Shown: positions 40,201 through 52,842 of the stretch, piece after piece
Layout: every line of letters begins with the position of its first letter
Position numbering within the stretch: position 1 is the first letter of the stretch
Source of the DNA: Coriaria nepalensis
Lineage: Eukaryota > Streptophyta > Magnoliopsida > Cucurbitales > Coriariaceae
Reading direction: 5' to 3'
DNA length: 64,000 nt
Assembly: GCA_027186245.1 (NCBI GenBank)
Contig: CP114487.1
Location: forward strand, 8,861,001 to 8,925,000
The notes under the pieces: generated by a model
What the model was told of the DNA's origin: nothing
Databases searched by the model: none
The model's input: only the letters and a program-made list of their open reading frames with translations
Program-made: the position numbers and the translations under genes

Positions 40201-41240
40201 TAATGAAGGGACCTCCATGGGGCTCATCTATGAATACATGGGAAGAGGAGATTTGGGAGAACTTATTTCTGGTATGTTGAGTTTGGAATCTAATTGATCA
40301 TTTCTTATAAAAACAAAGAAATCAAACTTATCAAAGACATCTTAATTCACTAATTGATGCTACTTTGCTTGATTTCATAGGTCGTGAGGGAGGTACCTTG
40401 GGATGGAAAGATAGACTCCAGATAGCGGTAGATTCAGCTCAAGGTCAGCAAATAGCAATATGAATTTGATGATCAAATGTACATGCTTGATTAATGTTTA
40501 GTCATTGCCATAACTCATAAGTAACAACTAATGGATATATTGAAAAATGTAGGGTTGGAGTATTTGCATTATGGGTGCAAGCCAGGCATAGTACATAGGG
40601 ACGTGAAGTGTACAAACATCTTGTTGAACGAAAGTTTCCAAGCAAAGATAGCCGATTTTGGTCTCTCCAGAGCTTTTCCAATGGACGGCGGTGCCACCCA
40701 CATCACAACCAATGTTGTTGGCACTCCCGGTTACCTTGACCCTGAGTAAGCAACTCTAAACTTATAGTACTATTCCGGCCTATAATACGCACTCTATTTT
40801 AGAATACTGATCATAACTTAATGTCTTTACCTTGCAGGTACTACACAACATATAGATTAACTGAGAAGAGTGATGTTTACAGTTTTGGAGTCGTTTTATT
40901 GGAAATTATCACTGGCAGAGCAGTAATCACAAAAACCCACGAGAAGAGTCACATAAGTCAATGGGTTGACTTCAAGCTTGGTCAAGGAGATATCCGCACC
41001 ATTGTTGATGCAAGATTAAGAGATGATTTTGATGGGAACTCCATTTGGAAAGCCGTTGAAGTAGCAATGTCTTGCGCGTCTCACAATTCTTCAAGACGGC
41101 CAACTATGAGTCTTGTCGTCACTGAGCTTAAGGAGTGTTTGGCTATTGAATTGGCTCGCTCAGAAGGTCGCCAAACAGATTCGATCTTAACTTCGTCCTC
41201 ATCCGATTTCGCTTCTGAACTCGGTCCAACTGCAAGATAG
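37235..41240 (+). CDS. malectin-like LRR receptor kinase (LRR-I subfamily)
   Basis: This is a plasma-membrane receptor-like Ser/Thr kinase of the LRR-I group, the group of Arabidopsis FRK1 and IOS1. Thirteen exons splice in phase: 37235-37322, 37424-37970, 38135-38616, 38702-38843, 38946-39017, 39161-39232, 39337-39408, 39524-39693, 39807-40054, 40145-40271, 40381-40443, 40553-40745 and 40838-41240. They give 892 residues. A signal peptide ending near LVLA leads a malectin-like domain (GFISLDCG onward), then the GDPC motif, then three LRRs each on its own 72-nt exon, and one membrane segment ([19 protein letters not shown]). The kinase has the Gly loop GEGGFGKV, Lys in [18 protein letters not shown] and GTPGYLDPE, so it is an RD-type, probably active kinase. 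Cys replaces the usual Pro after HRDVK. The ligand is unknown. Confidence 0.95.
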
Positions 41241-42680
41241 TTTTAAAATATTCCCTTTTCCCTCGGAGGTCCAGGAAAGAAAACTCACGTGTTTCTGTAC
41301 TTCCCTTAATTTGTAATCTTTGTGTGATGGTATTATTTGTTTGAAAATTTCGGTGGTACCAAAAAGATCATGATCCAGTTCTTTATTTTGAATAAGGAAT
41401 TCTATACTAGAGTTCCTTCTTTCTGGTCTTACCTTATATAGTTAATCACAGTCACTACTGTTCAAAAGCTACAATTCAATCATTGGTCCCAAGATTTAGT
41501 ATGAAAATGATGGGGAGTAATTCATCCTAGTTAATTAATCAAGGTTCAATATTAATGAAAGTATACTACTCAAGTTCAAGTGACTAGAAATAATTCATTC
41601 AAGACTTTTTATTCATACGAATAAAATAGGTCACATTCAATTACACAAGGATTGGAATTGGAGTTTGGGTAAAAGAGAAATAATGAAAGAGAGAAAAAGT
41701 ATTGTAGTTTTACATTATAAATATAAGTAGTTATATACATGATAAACAGAAGTGGAAAACGTCATCGTCTAGTAATCCTTAAGTTTTAACACACGTACTA
41801 TTTTTATGGTAACCTAATTTGATAACCTATTTTTCTGGTAACAGGTGAGATATACATTCAAGAACACAGATATAGATATGCATGCATTTAGCCCCATTCA
41901 AGATAAACTTAAATTCGAAAACAAAAAAATGCATAAGTGAAATGAAGGGAACAAACAACTATACCTTTCGATTCCTTAGATTTGGAGCTTAACACTTCCA
42001 CTCATGGACATGCGACCTGAAGATAACTTAAAATTAATACTTTTCCATATATGAAGTGGAGGAAATAAGAAATTTGGGCCACCAATCGAAGAGAGGGATG
42101 AACAATTAGGCAGAAAGGAAAGAAGATACTAGAGCTGGAAAACGAATTCGAGATTTTGGGGGTGAAGAGATTAGGATTCGAGTGATTTTGGGAATGAAGA
42201 GATTAGGGATGGAGAAAATTATAGCATAATCGATTTAAGGTTTTTTTTTTTAATAATAAAAGAATGATGTAAAGTGCACTGCTTTCGCATGTCGGATGCC
42301 ACACGAGCATCATGGTCCCACCAGGCAACCATCCGTACAAAAAAAGTCTCCACGTAACACTCTTTATTAAAAAGTGACAACTATAATCGTCACATATCTT
42401 TAATGTAATTCATATGACCATCTCTTGCGCGGATAAATAATATGGCAGGAATACTTCCCACCAAAACTTAAACATTTTTTCTTAAATAACGACTTAAATA
42501 AGATGATTACATATAGGACAATAACTTTGATCTTAAATAGATGTTGGAAAAGATGTGGTAATCCAAGTTCAAAATCGTTTACCGTATAAAATAGAAATCG
42601 TTAGCTTATCTCATTATTTCGATGCAATCAATTTATATCTTTATCCACTTCAATTCCGATGCTTCTTATTTTAGGGCTTA
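41241..42680. other. spacer between two convergent genes
   Basis: The left part is the 3' flank of the receptor kinase and the right part the 3' flank of the minus-strand small secreted protein gene. I see no other coding frame, only AT-rich sequence with an ACGTG near 41287. Confidence 0.5.
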
Positions 42681-43280
42681 TCAATATTTTGGTGCCTTGG
42701 GTGTGCGTATACCGCTTCCTGCTTTTGGTGCCTGTGCATGTTCTTTGCATCCTGATTTTGGTGTTTTTGGGGCTTTCGCTGCCTTTGGAGCTTTCGCTGC
42801 CTTTGGTGCTTTCGCTGCCTTCGGTGTCTTTGGTTTTTTTGGTGCTTTTGGTGCATGCGCATCTTCTTTCTCTAATTTAATGGTGTCCCTGAAGATGGTA
42901 AGAACCCAAACATAACTCAATACTATGATACCATTTTAAAACATTCTATAAATATGGAGAGATGAATGGTTGTACTTGGAAATACAAATTCACAATGATG
43001 TTATATTATAAATATTATTTGAATGTCTCCAATAGACAATTTCAAAGTATCTTGATCGTCGAATAGAATTATTGATAATTTTATTACTCTATGCATAATA
43101 AACTCTTGATAGTATTCAATAAGTAGGAGCGAAAGCTTACTCTAATTTCTTTTCGAACCAATCGGACAGTGTGTTTTTTGGAACATTCTGGTTTTCCTCT
43201 TCATCAGAAAATACTGGAGGAGTTGAAGATAGAATTAGAGCTGCACAGAGAACCACCAAAACAATAAATACATTTGCCAT
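42681..43280 (-). CDS. small secreted Lys/Pro/Ala-repeat protein
   Basis: Two exons, 43141-43280 and 42681-42888, splice in phase (donor GA|GTAAGC, acceptor CTTCAG|GG) into 115 residues. Residues 1-25 are a signal peptide (VFIVLVVLCAALILSS). A short acidic and amphipathic stretch follows, with EEENQNVPKNTLSDWFEKKL. The C-terminal half is strongly basic and repetitive, built on APKAAK units, with one cysteine. The repeat comes from three 18-bp units at 42772-42825. The likely role is a cell-wall or extracellular structural protein; the pattern recalls Lys-rich wall proteins and AGPs, but I do not recognise a named family. The in-phase splice, signal peptide and biased composition make it a credible gene. 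Expression is not shown by sequence. Confidence 0.68.
42772..42825. repeat. three 18-bp tandem units coding for K-A-A-K-A-P
   Basis: Units 42772-42789, 42790-42807 and 42808-42825 read GCTTTCGCTGCCTTTGGA with one or two changes each. The unit length is a multiple of three, so expansion or contraction changes the repeat number of the encoded protein without shifting its frame. Confidence 0.85.
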
Positions 43281-46112
43281 TCTTATCCTTAAATTATAGA
43301 AAATATATTAGGGCTGTATTATTTTTTCTTCTTCTTCCTCCCTTTTTTTTTTTTTTTTTTTTTTTTAATATTTTTTTATTTTTATTTTTAGGGAAAAAAC
43401 GTTAAGAACTTGAATGTGAGAATTAGGCCGATTGCAATGGTGGATTTTATAGCTAACATCATGTGCTATTACCATTATTGTAGCTAACATCCTGTGGTAT
43501 TGCCATTATTACGGTGGTTAAAAATATCACCCTTCTCTTTTTTTGTTCTTCTTCTTTTTTTTTTTTTTTTTTTTTTGTTTGCATCAATTCGCTATGTTTA
43601 GAAAATTTTATGTTAATTTTCTTAAAATATAAAGAAAAATGTAGTGGTAGAAACCCCATATAAATTACGTCCACTCATATATATATGATTTTAGCTAATA
43701 CCAACCGATAACTTTTTTTTTTTTGGTTAGGAAAATAGAGATTTCATTCGTATTAGAATAATACATGAATAAGTAATGATTACAAATCTAATACTCCTCA
43801 AATAAATTGAAAAAGGGATGGATTGAAAATATATATATTTATTAAGACTGTATAATTTTATTTATTGCTTAGATTTTATAAGATAAATAATTATATTATT
43901 ATTTAAATAAGACTTATATATTATAAAAATTAAAACATAAGTAATATATGTATAAAGTAAAAATCTCTTATGACCAATGCCATCCGAATATATATTAATT
44001 AAAATAATATTGAATCAATATTAATATATATTTTCGTTGTTGATAAATATTTAAAAATTAATTATTCAAAGATTGAGTTGAAATTTAAGAATACATATAG
44101 AACTCTACAATTTAGTTCTTTGTGGTTGTAAATTAAAATTCGTTATTATTTATATTTGATATAGTCGATTAATCTTGACATATGAAAATAAAGTTCTATT
44201 TTCATATATACATTCATATGTGCATATATTTTATAAAGTTAATAATATATAATGGACATATAGATACATACATATAGATGGTGGGTATATGGTGGTTATA
44301 GGTGTTATGGTTGTATATATAAGGGTCTTGGAGAAGGTTCCCATAATGTGATCATGATGGTTCCTAATGATTCCCCGGGAACAGACAATCACACTCTCTT
44401 GGAAGCACCATCTAATTCAATTTAAGCAACCCATAAGTGGGAGAATTCCATAAGCAAATTTCTATTCATCTACTTGGCCTATGGTTGACCGCGCAACCAA
44501 GAGCACCCAGGATGTTAGCAGATAAACCCGAGCTCAAAGAGAAACCAAGAATAAAAGCCTTACGTAAATCCTTGACCGGATTTCTGAACACACATGAGCT
44601 TCATTTCTGTATGATTAAATGTTCGAGGTCTAGATTGATAACGTATGACTAATACATCTATTCATATAATCTTCGTACTTTCAATAATATGACTTTCTAA
44701 TATGATAGAAAGTCAAAATTTTAATTATGACAGTATTTATATTATTAAAATGAAGATTGTCACATAAAAATGAAAATTACAAAAATTTTGGATATTTTTA
44801 ATCATAAAATAAAAAATGATTTTATTAGTTTTGATATGATTTTATTGGATGAAATTGTGACTTTACTATTTAGTTTAACTATTAAATGAGTTTACTTGAT
44901 TAATGTTCTTTTTTTTCATATTATTTATAGAAACATCATATTCATATTTGTGTATATCGTACGAGTTAGACAACTAATATATATATATATATATATATTA
45001 TTTTTTTAAAAATAAATCATTTTATTTGTTATTTAAATATTTTAAATGGTTTTGTCTGTTTCCCCTTATTATGTACAAATCTCACATCTTCCCAATGAAT
45101 TTGTATATATATATATATACACTACGTACATACATTGAGTAAATCGGTGGGATCAATATATCAATCAAATTACGAATAATGAATTTGAAATAAAAAAAGC
45201 TTATCATAAATGTGGTCTACCCTTTTCTAAGAACATATATACAAATTAAAAAAAAAAAAAAAAAAGTCAAAATCTCCGGCCACTTGTAAAAAGCTTACAA
45301 AAGAATGAGTATAGAAGCTGTATCCAATACTCAAGCAAGTTGTTTATTTCGTGATGAGAGGCCTTTAGATATATATAACAATAATTGTCAACTTGGATGA
45401 CCGATCGACTTGAGAGCCGAAAGCCATGCCAGAGATCCGGGCTTCTCTTTTCCCACAACTTAATTTGTCTATATTCATAAGCAAATTCGTCATTCCCACC
45501 GCAACTAACTCTTCTCTCTCTTTTTGATCCAATCAAATTCTAGTTTTTCACCTCTAACATGCATCGCAAGAAACCTAACATGCCAATTTCAGACCTCTTC
45601 ACCAACGATGTCATATATCTTGTCTGTTAATTATGAGTTCTTGTTCGGAAAAAATATCTTACGGTTGTATATACTATATATATAAGGGAGTATGCGTATA
45701 ATACGTAAAAATAATAATAATAATTTAAGTGTAGTTATTTTTTGTGCTTTTAACTTAAAACAAACTGGTAATAAGTAGAGTAATCATCTTAGACTTATGT
45801 TTCGATGTAGGATAATATTCTTAACATTAAGATAGTGGGATTCATGGGATAAATAGATAGAATTAAAAGTTCTTAACTGCTTACGTACTTAGCTATAGTC
45901 TTATACTACATGCATGATAATGACAAATTGGGGCCTCACGACAATAAATTAACCCATGCACACACCTAATTATAAAAGACCTAAAACACCTAAGTTTTTG
46001 ATAAACATTAATCAACATCACGACCAATATCACAGCAAATAATATGATCTTCATATAAAGAATAACACTAGATAGAAAAGGATGCTGAAAGTTTTTTGGG
46101 ATTTAGGATATA

Positions 46113-46162
<50 letters not shown>

Positions 46163-47008
46163 AATAGAGGGCATGTAGTATAATTAGTAATAATATATTA
46201 TGATTTAAGTTAAACAAACAACAGAACACACCTGCCAAAAAGGAAGCATAAACAGGCGGCATGTGCTAAGCAATGAAGGTTGGCCTTCTTTTCAAGGGCA
46301 CGCCTTGGGTTGAATCAAGGAGACAGGACCACTGACTGCGGCTAACAATGCTTAAGGGAATGTCCCTAGCTCTACGCATTGATTAGCTAAAAATTGTAAC
46401 AATTCAATCAAAAAGATAACTCGTTTAACATCTCCAAGAATAGTGAATACTTGGAAGTTACATAGAATACATCGAACAAATAAAAAAAACATGAAAATTC
46501 ATAAATAAATAAAAAGGCAATGCCCTCTTTCTAAAGTAACAACAACCCTTTCTCTTAATCATAGGTGCCATAATTGCTGAACCTTTTCACTGTAGTAAAA
46601 CTTCTCATGAAATGCTGAATTAACTGACCAAAAGTACTACTCTTCCCTGTGCTGATGATTCCTGAGGCATGGGCTACATGATGGTGATGTTGGCTTAATC
46701 TTTTTGGACGATAAAAGGGTCTTTTTGACAAAGAACATAATGATGATGAGAATGATTGAGGGTCAAAGGTTATGTGTTATTTTAATCTATTTAGTTTCTA
46801 AATTTTGGAGGTCATGGGAGCCTAATTCACATGTATATAAGCTAAAATTTTGGAGGAATTCTCAATATGTAATCTTAAACTGCATTTACTAAACTAATCA
46901 ATCAGCATCGATCATTAATTAGTGCTAAAAAAAAAATTTGTTCCTCATTGTTAGATGTGACACCATCAACTGATATTATTGATGATAACTGATCAGAAAA
47001 TAAATACT
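43281..47008. other. long AT-rich spacer
   Basis: It holds a poly(T) run at 43343-43366, another near 43554-43575, (TA)n at 44978-44998 and 45103-45118, and a (GA)n microsatellite at about 46126-46159. Open frames near 44437-44652 (plus) and 45267-45536 (minus) have no recognisable domain and I do not call them. The patch 46220-46390 is less AT-rich than its surroundings, with no identified content. Confidence 0.5.
46126..46159. repeat. (GA)n microsatellite
   Basis: An uninterrupted AG dinucleotide run follows directly on a (TA)n run, making a compound microsatellite upstream of nothing recognisable. Confidence 0.9.
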
Positions 47009-48816
47009 CTAAGAGTACTTGGGACTTTTTGGATTTTGAACTGTAAGACTAGTTTGCATGGGATCAAAAGAAGGGTTAAAAGAGAAAGCAATGGTTGAGG
47101 GGGGACAGTTCATGGAGCTAATTTTATGTCCTAAGCTCTCTAATTCCTTAACCTGTGAGCGAAGGAACTTGAGATAATTTGCAGCTTCATCAAGCATTGA
47201 GGCAGTGTCCATCTTGTTCCCTCCAGGAACTAGCCTCTGTAAGACCCTAATCCTCTCACTGATCTTCTCTCTCCTTTGCCTTGCCGCTACCGTTTGTGGA
47301 TCCGATGATATTCTAACGTTCTTTCTCTTCGGCTTCTCCACAGCCTCCAATCCCAAATTCACCGGACGAAAAGCGGCTGCACGATAAATCATCTCCTTCA
47401 TTTGTGCAATGGCTTCTGGGTCAAGCTCTTGAACCATTGATGAACATACGGAAGAACTGAAACATGGTTGTTGAAAGCTGATGTTGGATGTGCTTGGACG
47501 CTTCTGATCTGATCTGGGTTTCTTTTGTTTTGGTAGGCTTCGATCAGATTTAAGCCTAAAACTACCATTATCATTCTGAATATCAAAATTTGGTCTCTTT
47601 GTTGAGTTAGACTTCTTGTGATCTGATGAAGTAGTTTGAGAAACTCTTTGATCATCATGCTCAACTTTATCATTATCATTAACATGATTGTAATTTTCTG
47701 ATTCTCCGTATGATATAGCACTTGAGCATCCACCTCCATTGAAGCTCCATAATTTTCCACAAGCAGATAATAAGTTGGAAAGTGATCTATCGTCTTCATG
47801 AACCGTCGTATCCTCGTTACTGCTATTATTGTTATTAGCTGACACTGAAAGCAAGCAATCAAGGGACTCGAGCGACATTGTTGTCGATGCAGATGGAAGA
47901 ACAATAGTATTATTAGTGCTTGTATTTATCGGGAATCCTCCGCTCAATCGGTTCATCATGCAATCATCACGAGGCCTGCTGATTATAGAGGACGAAAATG
48001 ATTGATCAGGTGGTACAAATTTTAGAGCTTTTTCATGAGGAGGTAAGAAACTCATCATGTTAGCCTCATCATGATCAACATTTCTTGAATCTAGCCCAAT
48101 ACTTGGGTTGGAAAGATGATGATCATGTGATGATGGAGATGGAGATAGACTTCGATGAAGCTGATCATAATGATCTTGAACCAAAGGAAAGGTAGTGGGA
48201 ATTGAGTTGGATAAAAAGAAGCTTTCTTCAAGGTGGTCATGGTGGTGATAGTTTATGTTCCATAGAGACGCATTTATGATAGCAGCTTGTGAGCCATCCC
48301 AACTCAAACCATCCATATTATAATCTTCTTGAATACCTAAAGTATGGCAATTAAAAGGCATAACATGATATTTATATTATACAAGTATATATATGCAATA
48401 AAGCATGTAAACGTTATATATTTGTTTAATTAATATCCAGTTATACATATGATTAACCTGAAAAACATGAGCACTTTCCTGTATATATATAATTAATCAA
48501 CTTATCATGCAGATATATATATATATATTTCTATATACATACATACATATAATTATAGCATATTTTCATAGTAGCTCGTGCTATATCATTATCACTTTGA
48601 TCTTGACTATGATATCAAGAAAACTATGACAAGAAGAACAAAACAACCATAGGCTAATTAACATATAAGATTTATTTGGCGACTAGTATTTGTCACCCTC
48701 GCTAATGTTAATCACGATCCAGATCAGAAAAATAAATAATGATTTAGCAACAAAAACTGACCAAAAAAAAAGGGAAAAGGAGAAGGTTTTTGATTTCTTG
48801 TACCTTGATATGTCAT
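47009..48816 (-). CDS. BHLH87: bHLH transcription factor, bHLH87/HECATE-like
   Basis: This is a nuclear transcription factor of the bHLH group containing Arabidopsis bHLH87 and the HECATE proteins. Two coding exons splice in phase: 48804-48816 (only 13 nt, encoding MTYQ plus one base) and 47009-48336. They give 446 residues. An ATG at 48361 opens the same frame but lies inside the intron, before the acceptor CTTTAG. The bHLH lies at about residues 345-405 and contains [17 protein letters not shown] and [20 protein letters not shown]. The basic region has Q and A where classical E-box binders have His and Glu, as known for the HEC group, so E-box binding alone is not expected. The N-terminal 340 residues are rich in Ser, Asn, His and Asp and probably disordered. 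If the first exon is skipped, M-D-G-L at about 48315 could serve as start. Confidence 0.92.
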
Positions 48817-48882
48817 GCATGGAGAAGGAGGAGGAAGAGGGTCGATCTTGAGCACTAGCGGTTTGGGTTTGAAGGCTGTTCT

Positions 48883-48895
48883 CCCTTTTTTTATA
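48883..48895 (-). promoter_or_regulatory. TATA box of the bHLH gene
   Basis: The minus strand reads TATAAAAAAAGGG here, 67 bp upstream of the start codon at 48816. A transcription start near 48855-48865 would follow, giving a leader of about 45 nt. An out-of-frame ATG four bases upstream of the start (48820) would open a short overlapping upstream frame. Confidence 0.6.
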
Positions 48896-48899
48896 GATG

Positions 48900-51539
48900 G
48901 GAAGAAAAATGGGTCCAACGTTTATTATTAAATAATATCTATAAGAAATATTAATATCTCTCTACATATATATATAATATTTGTATTAGATCAAACAATT
49001 TGAGAAAGATAAGGCTTTTTTTTGCCAGTTTGGTGGGGGGTGTAAGGTATATTTTTTTGCAGATGGGGAGCATGAGATTTCAGAGAGAAGTAGTTTGAAA
49101 TTCTTAATTAATGAGTAATTTTTATTATGTTTTTTTCTTTTTACTCTAAATTTTTTATAGTCATATGATCAAGTGGGAAAAGCTCTGACCTCCCTTTTGG
49201 CTGTTTATGCTATACATATCCATGCGCACTGTAAAAGTTTCTCCAAAAAAGCCTACGCCTTCTTATATCAATAATAGTTTATATTATATCTTTTCAATTA
49301 AACAAATTAACCACTTTATTAATTATTTCTAAGAGATTTCTGTTAATCATAGTATTAATCATAACAATGACTCTTTTTCCTTTTCACTGTACTTCTTTAC
49401 TTTTGATCTCGATCTTGAAATATGAATCATACTTTACATGACACTAAACAGCTTTAATTGTAAGTTCTGATTAACAAGGCCGTCCCAATCATGAATAATA
49501 AAAGAGAGAACATAATCAGCTACCTTACTATCGAGCACATTAGCTCGACTAAACGAGAAGTTCTTCCTCCGATGGCGAGCACCCTACCTTGATTCTGAAA
49601 GATCCCGGACTTAGAGCCACCACGGAGGAAAATGGAAAGATGTGTTGATACTCATTAAACCTTCTCTAAAGGATTGTGTAATAACTAATGCTTGATAAGT
49701 AAAAGGAAAATGTAAGTCAAGATTGCAGTTAATTTTGGCATTATTTTGTTTCCTTATTTACAATTAATTTCAGGCATTCAGAGAGGAATAAAAAGAAGCT
49801 GGATTTCTGAGAGCTCACATGCAGCCCACTATTCCAGCTCATTGAAAATGGATTCCCATAGCATTTCACAAACAGCTATTAATTATTTATTATTATTATT
49901 TTATTTTATTTTATTTTTTTTGTCAACTCTCGTGTTTTTCTTCACCTTCATTACTGCAGATAATGTAAATATATATGAAGAAATTTGAAAATTATTACAT
50001 TTCTTGAGGAAATTATATTATAGAAGACATGAATTGATAGAGACAGAGGGGAATTAACATATGTTGGTTAGGATAGAAATGATACATTATTTACTTGCAA
50101 ATATTATTCATTTCATACTATTGGAAAGTGTTTGTTTTGATGGAAAGATAAAAATGTGTTATGACATGAATACATATGAGACAAGTTTGATTAGGGATTT
50201 TGTCTCAAATCTTGGGTCATGAGGTCACCCACCATGACCCTCTATGCTTCGAATATACAAGACAAAGAAAGGAACGTTGCTTGGCCTTTCCTATGTAGCT
50301 AAAGGTCTTTAAACTGTTTGATATAACCCTAAGGCTAAGTAGACAAAATAAGTCGATTAAAATATCTTCATAACCTAATTAGATTATGGTTTAAAGACCC
50401 TCATTATAGTGACAACCCTGTATGTTAACAATTCCATGTCCATTTTTAGTCCTTGTTTTAAGGATGTTTGGATTCGACCTTAATTTAGTCTATTTGTCTT
50501 TCTATTTTCTCTTATTTTTTATTTTTAAGATTAAAAAATAATAATAATAATAATAATAAGGAAATTCATGTGGGTGTTTTCATTCAATTAGTTTAAGGTT
50601 AAAAATATTTACCTAGAATTCCCCTAAAGTTTCAAAATTATAAAATATCCTCTTAAATAGTTGTAAAACAAGAACTAATTTCCTCTTTTTTATTAATAGC
50701 ATATTATACCATGGCATGCAGATAGATCATGCATGCACTAGCTAAGGTAGCCATAAATTTTGACTTCGAGGGAGCCGAAGATCGTGGGGGATACAGTGGT
50801 GGGGAATTGAATGTCTTCTTATGTAGATTTTTCTGTAAGATTTCGTGAAAACTATTAAATTATATATAAGTATTTTAGAAATAAAAAAATTTATTGTAGA
50901 ATAAAGATTGATGATATAATGATGTATTAAACTATTAAAGTTTTCCGATAATGGTGTGAGTGATCGACGATCCGTAAACAAATTTATTGATGAATCAAAT
51001 TTACATCTATATAAATCATATATAATTTCAGTTTGATCTTTTTTCATATTTTATGATAATTTCTATATATATGATTATGATATTTTTAAAAATAAATAAA
51101 AATTACAAGATGTTACTTATGAAGTTGGATTCAATCTTAATTTTATATATTTTGTTTGAATTTAAATTTAAATCAATTTAAAAATTGATATAATTATTTA
51201 TAATATATTATTTTATTTAATAAAAAAAATATTTAAATCTATTTTAACTTGTTATTAATTTTACATACGTGATATATATTATTTGATAGTCAAATTGACC
51301 TTCGGATTCAACTTCGTTAATTAGACTCACAAAAATGTCTCGACCCCCAAATATGTTAATTTGATCCATTCATTCGCTTCTTTGACCCAAAAAAAAAAAA
51401 AAAGGATAAAGAACAAAATACCTCGCGGTTGATAAGCCCAAAAAAGAACAAAATAGAAAACGAAATGAATCGAGAAGCCTCTCGGTTGATAAGCCGGTGG
51501 GCCCCAGCATTTGGGCACCATCTTGACAAAGAGGTGGTC

Positions 51540-51582
<43 letters not shown>

Positions 51583-52284
51583 AAACATCGCAATCGGTCA
51601 ATGGATGCAGTCACAGTTCTCCCGGTTAGCCTCTCGCGTTATTTTGGGATTTCTGAATCAATAACAATAAGTAGTCGCCAAGTGGTCCTAAATTTAAGAC
51701 CCAAAAAATAAAACTAAAAGAATATATATATATTACTAACAGTTTCGTAGGCTCCACAAATCACACGCACTAATTATTACGTGCCGCACGTGAACGCAAC
51801 GTTTCCATGTACACGTGGTGCATTTCTATTAGTTCATCATCTGATGAGATAGCTCTCATCCACATGGGAAATCACAACGGTGGAGCTGTAACTGGGACCA
51901 TTGGATTCATTCATTCATTCGTATTCCGTCTATTCTTATTCTTATTAATTATTAAAATAAAAAAAATTCATCATATTCAACGTGATCTTGCTATTCTAAT
52001 TCTATACGTTAGTAATGATTTATTTATTTCGTAATGTTTGATCCAAGCCCACATCGATTATGACCAGTGTGGCCCAAATATTTTGGGCCAACTTAATCCC
52101 AAAGTTTGACATTCACTCGGTCCAGTCTTGATGAGATCATTTGTAAGATGGCAAACAAGGTCATCTTGATTCATTGTACGACATCTTGAATGTAAAAACA
52201 CAAAAACATGTTTTGTCAGATTGCATTAGTCGAAGCGAACGGCCGAAGGTACAATAATAGAGATTACAGCACCGGACATTATTT

Positions 52285-52321
<37 letters not shown>

Positions 52322-52430
52322 TCTTTTGGGCAAAAACTCTACAAGCAGATTGACCGATAGATCGAGCCACCATCATTCTTGGATGAGACGACATATCATT
52401 TTTGGGATCTGATGACATATCGAACAAATG
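48900..52430. other. spacer upstream of the bHLH gene
   Basis: No gene is supported. It includes (TC)n at about 51543-51578 and a run of TTTTTATTTT units at about 52281-52322. Around 51410-51505 the phrase CGGTTGATAAGCC occurs twice. A G-box-like CACGTG at 51786-51791 and ACACGTGG near 51812 lie in otherwise featureless sequence with no nearby gene to assign them to. Confidence 0.5.
51543..51578. repeat. (TC)n microsatellite
   Basis: An uninterrupted TC run of about 18 units. The open frames that cross it on both strands are repeats of Ser-Leu or Arg-Glu and are not genes. Confidence 0.9.
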
Positions 52431-52842
52431 AAGTTTAGGTAGAATATTAAAATAAAATCCTCTATTTTTTTTCTAATTTTTTTAATGTCTTAATAATATG
52501 ATATATATTGAGAAACTGGAAAAATTAAACGGTTTAATTTTGATGCACAATTTTTCAATATCTTAATAATGTGATAGATATTGGGAAATTGAGAAAGTTA
52601 GACATTTTGGTTGATTAGTGAAAGATTTCATATTTATGGTTCTATGTATAATATTCAGACATTATGTGTGTAAACTCTCTCAAACTCAAACAACTGATAG
52701 TTGATTGGCAAATAAATTATAGAAATAGTACCATCTTCTGAAATAATTAAAAAAAAATGATATATATATATAGTAAAATCCACAAATATCTAAAGTATGT
52801 TTATATATGAACTCAGTCATATTTCTATCATTCTAGATCGAG

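Noticed and set aside
42622..42915. Plus-strand 97-codon frame rich in Phe-Gly-Ala repeats
   Set aside because: It is the antisense shadow of the Lys/Pro/Ala repeat exon, which has a signal peptide and in-phase splicing on the other strand.
44437..44652. 71-codon plus-strand frame
   Set aside because: No domain, signal peptide, splice partner or similar sequence in the window; within chance length for AT-rich DNA.
45267..45536. 89-codon minus-strand frame
   Set aside because: It is the longest orphan frame in the 43-47 kb spacer, but I see no motif, leader or paralogue and cannot support it.
48337..48361. ATG at 48361 as the bHLH start
   Set aside because: It lies in the intron, just upstream of the acceptor CTTTAG. 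Splicing to the 13-nt exon at 48804-48816 gives a phase-consistent start.
50742..51047. 101-codon minus-strand frame
   Set aside because: Composition follows the local AT bias, with no recognisable domain.
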